A DNA stretch of 64,000 bases from the NCBI RefSeq assembly GCF_003441595.1, contig NZ_CP031848.1:3968001-4032000 (forward strand), written 5' to 3'. How positions within the stretch are numbered: the stretch's first letter is position 1; every line of letters starts with the position of its first letter. The position numbers were made by a program, and so were the translations under genes. The notes below the pieces were generated by a model. That model was not told the DNA's origin and did no database searches. It was given only the letters and a program-made list of their open reading frames with translations. Below, one piece after another: positions 59,704 to 64,000 of this stretch. The stretch is from Marinobacter sp. Arc7-DN-1. Its GTDB lineage: Bacteria; Pseudomonadota; Gammaproteobacteria; Pseudomonadales; Oleiphilaceae.

Positions 59704-61100
59704 GCGGATCCACCTCAGGTCAAGGCAACCCGCTGCGTTATCACAGCCGGATACGGCAATCCAGTACCGAGCGTCAACCCGAAACCCATCCGCTGACCTG
59801 GAGGCTGAGGGACGACGGCGAGGTGGTCTGGCTCGGCGAATATCTGGATAAGGATGGTTATCAGTCGGTCCGCCGGGCATTGGCCGAGAGCGACCCCCAG
59901 GGCATCATCACCGTGGTGAAAGACGCCAATGTGCGTGGCCGGGGCGGCGCCGGTTTTTCCGCTGGCGTCAAGTGGAGCCTGACGCTGCAGGGGGGTGACA
60001 TGCCCCGGGGCTACCTGATCTGCAACGCGGATGAAATGGAACCGGGCACCTTCAAGGACCGGTTGCTGATGGAGCAGCAACCCCACCTGCTGATTGAGGG
60101 GATGATCCTCGGAGCCCGGGCCAACAACGCCCGGCAAGGCTACATTTTTCTGCGGGGTGAATACGTGGAGGCGGCCCGGGTGCTGAACCGGGCCATTGAT
60201 GAGGCCCGCGAAGCCGGCTGGCTGGGGCCGGATATTGATGGCAGCGGGTTCGATTTCGACATCGCGGTGCATACGGGGGCGGGGCGCTACATCTGCGGCG
60301 AGGAAACGGCTCTGATCAATGCACTGGAGGGGAAGCGCGCCAATCCCCGGGGCAAGCCGCCGTTCCCCGGCCAGTCCGGAGCCTGGGGCAGGCCCACGGT
60401 GGTTAACAACGTCGAGACCCTGTGCAACATACCCGCCGTGATTCTCCATGGCGCTGACTGGTATCAGAACCTGTCCGGCAACCGTACCGGTGACGGCGGC
60501 ACCAAGCTTTATGGCGTGTCGGGGCCGGTTGCGGAGCCGGGCCTCTGGGAGCTGCCCATGGGCGTCACCGGGGCCGAGCTGCTCGACCGGGCCGGGGGGC
60601 TGCAGCAAGGCCGTCGGCTCAAGACGTGGTTGCCCGGGGGCACCAGTACCGGCTTCCTGTTGCCGGAGCATCTGGAGCTGCCCCTGGACTTTGACTCTAT
60701 CGCCAATGTCGGCAGCCGGCTGGGCACCGGCCTGATGATGGCGGTCCCCGAGGACCGGGGCATGGTATCGCTGATGCGCAACCTGGAGGAGTTCTTCGCC
60801 CGGGAATCCTGCGGCTGGTGCACTCCGTGCCGTGATGGTCTGCCCTGGGTGGTAAAACTGCTCCGGGACCTGGAAAAGGGACAGGGGCAGGCCGGCGACA
60901 TCGAATTGCTCGACAAGTTGGCGGCGGACTGTGGTCCGGGGTTGACCTTCTGCGCCCTTGCCCCTGGCGCCGCCATGCCGCTGGAAACAGCGCTGCGGCA
61001 CTTCCGGCAGGAGTTTGAGCAGGGCATTGGCAAGGTAAGCGGCGACACCCGGGGCGTTCCGAACCGGGTCGCAGCGGACGCGCCGGCAAACAACCGTTAG
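59700..61100 (+). CDS. nuoF: NADH-quinone oxidoreductase subunit F
   Basis: A 466-residue NADH- and FMN-binding subunit. GRGGAGFSAGVKW is the FMN/NADH region, GAGRYICGEETALINALEGKR is the NADH-binding fold, and ESCGWCTPCRDGLPW with the late TFCALAPGAAMPLE are the four cysteine ligands of cluster N3. It oxidises NADH. The start ATG overlaps the nuoE stop (ATGA). The N-terminal ~35 residues and the C-terminal tail after ~445 are polar extensions. The codon use is strongly GC-rich. nuoG begins about 60 bases later. Confidence 0.97.
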   Translation: MSGSTSGQGNPLRYHSRIRQSSTERQPETHPLTWRLRDDGEVVWLGEYLDKDGYQSVRRALAESDPQGIITVVKDANVRGRGGAGFSAGVKWSLTLQGGDMPRGYLICNADEMEPGTFKDRLLMEQQPHLLIEGMILGARANNARQGYIFLRGEYVEAARVLNRAIDEAREAGWLGPDIDGSGFDFDIAVHTGAGRYICGEETALINALEGKRANPRGKPPFPGQSGAWGRPTVVNNVETLCNIPAVILHGADWYQNLSGNRTGDGGTKLYGVSGPVAEPGLWELPMGVTGAELLDRAGGLQQGRRLKTWLPGGTSTGFLLPEHLELPLDFDSIANVGSRLGTGLMMAVPEDRGMVSLMRNLEEFFARESCGWCTPCRDGLPWVVKLLRDLEKGQGQAGDIELLDKLAADCGPGLTFCALAPGAAMPLETALRHFRQEFEQGIGKVSGDTRGVPNRVAADAPANNR

Positions 61101-61160
61101 TTTCAACAGTCACTTTCAACAAACAGTGATCGCACTTTCTAGGTGAAGGCAGAAGCAAGC

Positions 61161-63917
61161 ATGGCGACGATTCACGTGGACGGAAAAACCTACGAGGTCA
61201 ACGGGGCGCACAACCTGCTCCAGGCCTGCCTGTCACTGGGCCTGGATATTCCCTACTTCTGCTGGCATCCGGCCATGGGAAGTGTCGGCGCCTGTCGCCA
61301 GTGCGCGGTGCGCCAGTACAAGGACAAGGACGATAACAAGGGCGTTCTGGTCATGTCCTGTATGACCCCGGCGGCGGACCAGACCCGAATCGATATCGAT
61401 GACGAGGAAGCCCGGGCTTTCCGGGCCAGTGTGGTGGAGTGGCTGATGATCAATCACCCCCACGACTGCCCGGTGTGCGAGGAGGGCGGCCATTGCCACC
61501 TGCAGGACATGACGGTAATGACCGGCCATGACCGCCGCCGCTACCGGTTCAACAAGCGCACTCGCCGCAACCAGTACCTGGGGCCGTTCATCGCCCACGA
61601 AATGAACCGCTGCATTACCTGCTACCGGTGCGTGCGCTTTTACAATGACTACGCCGGTGGCACCGATCTGGGCGCCTTTGGTGCCCGGGACAACATCTAC
61701 TTCGGACGATACGCCGAAGGCACACTGGAAAGCCCGTTCTCCGGCAACCTCACCGAAGTCTGCCCCACTGGGGTGTTCACCGACCAGAGTCATTCCGATC
61801 ACTACACCCGAAAGTGGGACCTGCAGTATGCCCCCGGCATCTGCCACCAGTGCGCGGTCGGTTGCAACATCAGCCCCGGGGAACGCTACGGCGAGATTCG
61901 CCGCATCGAAAACCGCTACCACGGTGAGGTTAACAGCCACTTCCTCTGTGACCGCGGCCGGTTTGGTTACGGATACGTCAACCGCGCCGACCGGCCGCGG
62001 GTTCCGGAATGGACCGAACGGCCGGGGCAGGAGGCCGTGACGCTGGGGGTGGATCCGGCCCTGGAGCGTATCACCGGCGCCCTGCGTCAGGCCCGGCGCA
62101 TCATCGGCATCGGATCGCCCCGGGCCAGTCTGGAAAGCAATCACCAGCTATTGGCCATGGTGGGGCCGGAAAACTTTTCCACCGGGATAGAGTCCCGGGA
62201 GCAGGCGTGCCTGGCCATAATGAACCGGCTGCAGGAAACGTCGGGACTGCCCACCCCGACACCCCGGGAAATAGAACGCCACGATGCCATTCTGGTGCTG
62301 GGCGAGGACCCGGTCCAGAGCGCCGCGCGCCTGGGGCTGAATCTGCGTCAGGCTGTGCTGTCACGGCGGGAAGAACTGGCTGAACAGATCGGCGTGCCGG
62401 CCTGGAATGCCGAGGCCGTCAAGACCCTGGGGCAGGACCGGTACCACCCGCTGCACATTGTCTGGCCAGCGCCCACCGAGCTGGACAGTGTCGCTGTCGC
62501 CCGCCATGCCCTGGCGCCGGATGATATCGCCCGGCTCGGTTTCGCGGTGGCTCATGCCATCGACCCGGCGGCGCCCCCGGTGGACGGCCTCGACCCGGCC
62601 AGCCAGGAGCGGGCCGGAGAAATCGCCGTCAGCCTGTTAAAAGCGGCGCGGCCGCTGGTTGTCAGCGGCGGCTCCCTCGCCAGCGAGGCCATCCTGGAAG
62701 CCGCCGGTGCGGTTGCCCGGGCCCTGTCCAGGCGGGCAGCGCAGGGTGGGCTGGTGTTGATCCGGCGGGAGGCCAACAGCACCGGGCTGTCGCTCATGGG
62801 GGGGCAGACACTGGACTGGGCGCTGGATGAGTTGAGTGAGGGCCGGGCCGATGCGGTGGTGGTGCTGGAGAACGACCTGTATCAACGCCTGCCCGCCGAC
62901 CGGGTGGAGCAGGCCCTGGCCCGTGCCAACACCCGCGTGGTGCTGGACCACCAGCGGACGAGAACCGCCGAGGGGGCGGACTTCATCCTGCCTGCTGCCA
63001 GTTTCGCGGAAGGGAGCGGAACCCTGGTAAATCTGGAAGGGCGGGCCCAGCGCTTCTTCCGGGTGTTCGAACCGGCCTACCTGCGCCCCGAGACCCGAAT
63101 TCACGAGAGCTGGCGCTGGTTACACACCCTGGCCGCCGGGCTGCGGGGCGAAGCCCCCGGGGATATCAGCCTGGATCTGGCCACCCGGGCCTGCGCCGGG
63201 GCCCATCCAGGCCTGGCCGGGATTGTGGATGCCGCGCCCGGGCCCGATTATCGCATAGAGGGCCTGCGGCTGGCCCGTGAGCCCCAGCGTTACAGCGGCC
63301 GCACCGCCATGCGCGCCAACCTCGATGTAAATGAACCCCGCCCGCCACAGGATACCGATACACCCTTCGCTTACTCCATGGAAGGCTACAGCGGATTTGA
63401 CCGGCCCCGGCAGCAGATACCTTTCGCCTGGGCGCCGGGCTGGAATTCCCCGCAGGCGTGGAACAAGTTCACCGATGAAGTGGGCGGTCACCTGCGCGGA
63501 GGGGACCCGGGCGTAAGATTGATTCGGCCTCAGCCCGGCCATCGCGAATACCCCGACCCGGTCTTTGATGACGGCGCCACTGACAGCAACGGGCTGCGGG
63601 CGCTGGTGTTGCCACGGGTGTTCGGGGGGGAGGAAACGTCTGCCCGGGCTGAACCTGTCCGGCAGCGGATGACCGCGCCGGTGGTCATCCTGGCCCGCCC
63701 GGATGCCGAGGCGCTGGGCGTGCGCGACGGCGACAGCCTGACGCTGCTTGGTGTGCGCGAGGGCGACAGCCTGATGCTGTTTGGCGGTCCGGCCATTACG
63801 GTATCGGAGCAGGAAGACTGGCCCCCCGGCTGGGCTGGCCTGCCCGCGGGATTGTTGCCCGGCCTGGGGCAGGGCGCGACACTCACTTTAGGAAAACCCA
63901 CGGGAGGTGAGTCATGA
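61161..63917 (+). CDS. nuoG: NADH-quinone oxidoreductase subunit G
   Basis: A 918-residue large subunit. The N-terminal 2Fe-2S ferredoxin domain has YFCWHPAMGSVGACRQCAV. CPVCEEGGHCHLQDM and CITCYRCVRF supply clusters N4/N5, CHQCAVGC begins the cluster N7 motif, and the rest is the molybdopterin-oxidoreductase-like fold without molybdenum function. I start at ATG 61161 (MATIHVDG). An 11-residue motif is duplicated in tandem near the C-terminus (63717-63782: GVRDGDSLTLL, then GVREGDSLMLF). The stop overlaps the nuoH start by ATGA. Confidence 0.96.
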   Translation: MATIHVDGKTYEVNGAHNLLQACLSLGLDIPYFCWHPAMGSVGACRQCAVRQYKDKDDNKGVLVMSCMTPAADQTRIDIDDEEARAFRASVVEWLMINHPHDCPVCEEGGHCHLQDMTVMTGHDRRRYRFNKRTRRNQYLGPFIAHEMNRCITCYRCVRFYNDYAGGTDLGAFGARDNIYFGRYAEGTLESPFSGNLTEVCPTGVFTDQSHSDHYTRKWDLQYAPGICHQCAVGCNISPGERYGEIRRIENRYHGEVNSHFLCDRGRFGYGYVNRADRPRVPEWTERPGQEAVTLGVDPALERITGALRQARRIIGIGSPRASLESNHQLLAMVGPENFSTGIESREQACLAIMNRLQETSGLPTPTPREIERHDAILVLGEDPVQSAARLGLNLRQAVLSRREELAEQIGVPAWNAEAVKTLGQDRYHPLHIVWPAPTELDSVAVARHALAPDDIARLGFAVAHAIDPAAPPVDGLDPASQERAGEIAVSLLKAARPLVVSGGSLASEAILEAAGAVARALSRRAAQGGLVLIRREANSTGLSLMGGQTLDWALDELSEGRADAVVVLENDLYQRLPADRVEQALARANTRVVLDHQRTRTAEGADFILPAASFAEGSGTLVNLEGRAQRFFRVFEPAYLRPETRIHESWRWLHTLAAGLRGEAPGDISLDLATRACAGAHPGLAGIVDAAPGPDYRIEGLRLAREPQRYSGRTAMRANLDVNEPRPPQDTDTPFAYSMEGYSGFDRPRQQIPFAWAPGWNSPQAWNKFTDEVGGHLRGGDPGVRLIRPQPGHREYPDPVFDDGATDSNGLRALVLPRVFGGEETSARAEPVRQRMTAPVVILARPDAEALGVRDGDSLTLLGVREGDSLMLFGGPAITVSEQEDWPPGWAGLPAGLLPGLGQGATLTLGKPTGGES
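63717..63782 (+). repeat. Tandem 33-bp repeat inside nuoG
   Basis: Two adjacent 33-base units (63717-63749 and 63750-63782) agree at 29 of 33 positions and keep the reading frame. They encode GVRDGDSLTLL and GVREGDSLMLF. Confidence 0.9.
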
Positions 63918-64000
63918 GCTGGTGGACTCCGCAACTGGCAGCCACTCTCTGGGCCATGTTCCAGGCGCTGGTGATCCTGCTTGCCGTGGTCGTGGTGGGA
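63914..64000 (+). CDS. nuoH: NADH-quinone oxidoreductase subunit H (5' part only)
   Basis: The first 29 codons are in the window: MSWWTPQLAATLWAMFQALV, then a run of hydrophobic residues that is the first membrane helix of NuoH. The ATG overlaps the nuoG TGA stop (ATGA), and GGGAGG is seven to eight bases upstream. Position after nuoG is the standard operon order. NuoH forms the membrane side of the quinone chamber. The rest lies beyond the window. Confidence 0.85.
   Translation, partial: MSWWTPQLAATLWAMFQALVILLAVVVVG

Noticed and set aside
57893..61106. Long minus-strand frames opposite nuoCD and nuoF
   Set aside because: They mirror strongly GC-rich coding sequence of well-identified nuo genes and carry no motifs.
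1..64000. CRISPR arrays, insertion sequences, phage or integron features
   Set aside because: I saw no regularly spaced repeats, transposase-like or integrase-like genes and no matching terminal repeats.

Overview
The window looks like ordinary chromosome from a marine gammaproteobacterium, most likely Marinobacter or a close relative. This is inferred from the mix of families: the thrS-infC-rpmI-rplT-pheS-pheT-ihfA-merR block in the usual gammaproteobacterial order, a Pseudomonas-type nuo operon with fused nuoCD, recA behind a LexA box, several lipid and acyl-CoA genes with AraC or FixJ-type regulators, and DUF1329/YCF48/RND and TAXI-TRAP transport genes. No phage, insertion sequence, CRISPR array or plasmid function is visible.

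Layout. 1-4.7 kb: the tail of a GAF-EAL c-di-GMP phosphodiesterase, a flavoprotein and a PhzF-family isomerase, with a divergent MocR regulator. 4.7-10.1 kb: a FixL/FixJ-like two-component pair divergent from an acyl-CoA ligase and a multi-pass permease. 10.3-14.1 kb: a diiron-like hydrolase, DegV, an unknown helical protein and a LysE exporter. 14.1-19.5 kb: fdxA, mutS, pncC/cinA-like, recA and a flavodoxin-like protein. 19.5-25.7 kb: a PilZ protein, a Lon-like AAA protease, a second FixJ-type regulator with a REC-PAS kinase, and a MaoC-like protein. 26-30.8 kb: two AraC regulators around tRNA-Asp and a FadH-type dienoyl-CoA reductase. 30.9-39 kb: a coiled-coil protein, nadK, a metallophosphatase, a GlpG-like rhomboid, DUF1315, DUF2797 and pepN. 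39.2-48.2 kb: DUF1329, YCF48 and RND genes, then a TAXI-TRAP transporter. 48.4-55.8 kb: translation genes, ihfA and a MerR gene. 56.2-64 kb: nuoA, B, CD, E, F, G and the start of nuoH.

The strongest unlisted signal is at 35038-35165. On the minus strand there is a TTGACA -35 box, a -10 box inside an almost perfect Fur box, a stem-loop, and a strong intrinsic terminator that runs into the rhomboid stop codon. This has the full architecture of an iron-responsive small RNA of about 87 nt (RyhB/PrrF-like in logic). Other regulatory signals are a LexA box at recA, an Anr/Fnr box before nuoA, 21-bp-spaced direct repeats between an araC gene and fadH, ACAGAT half-site arrays between phzF and the MocR gene, AT-rich palindromes before the acyl-CoA ligase, and an attenuator-like region before pheS. 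infC begins with the unusual ATT codon and so is easily missed by gene callers.

All calls come from reading the sequence. Family names are from recognition of motifs, not from database searches.
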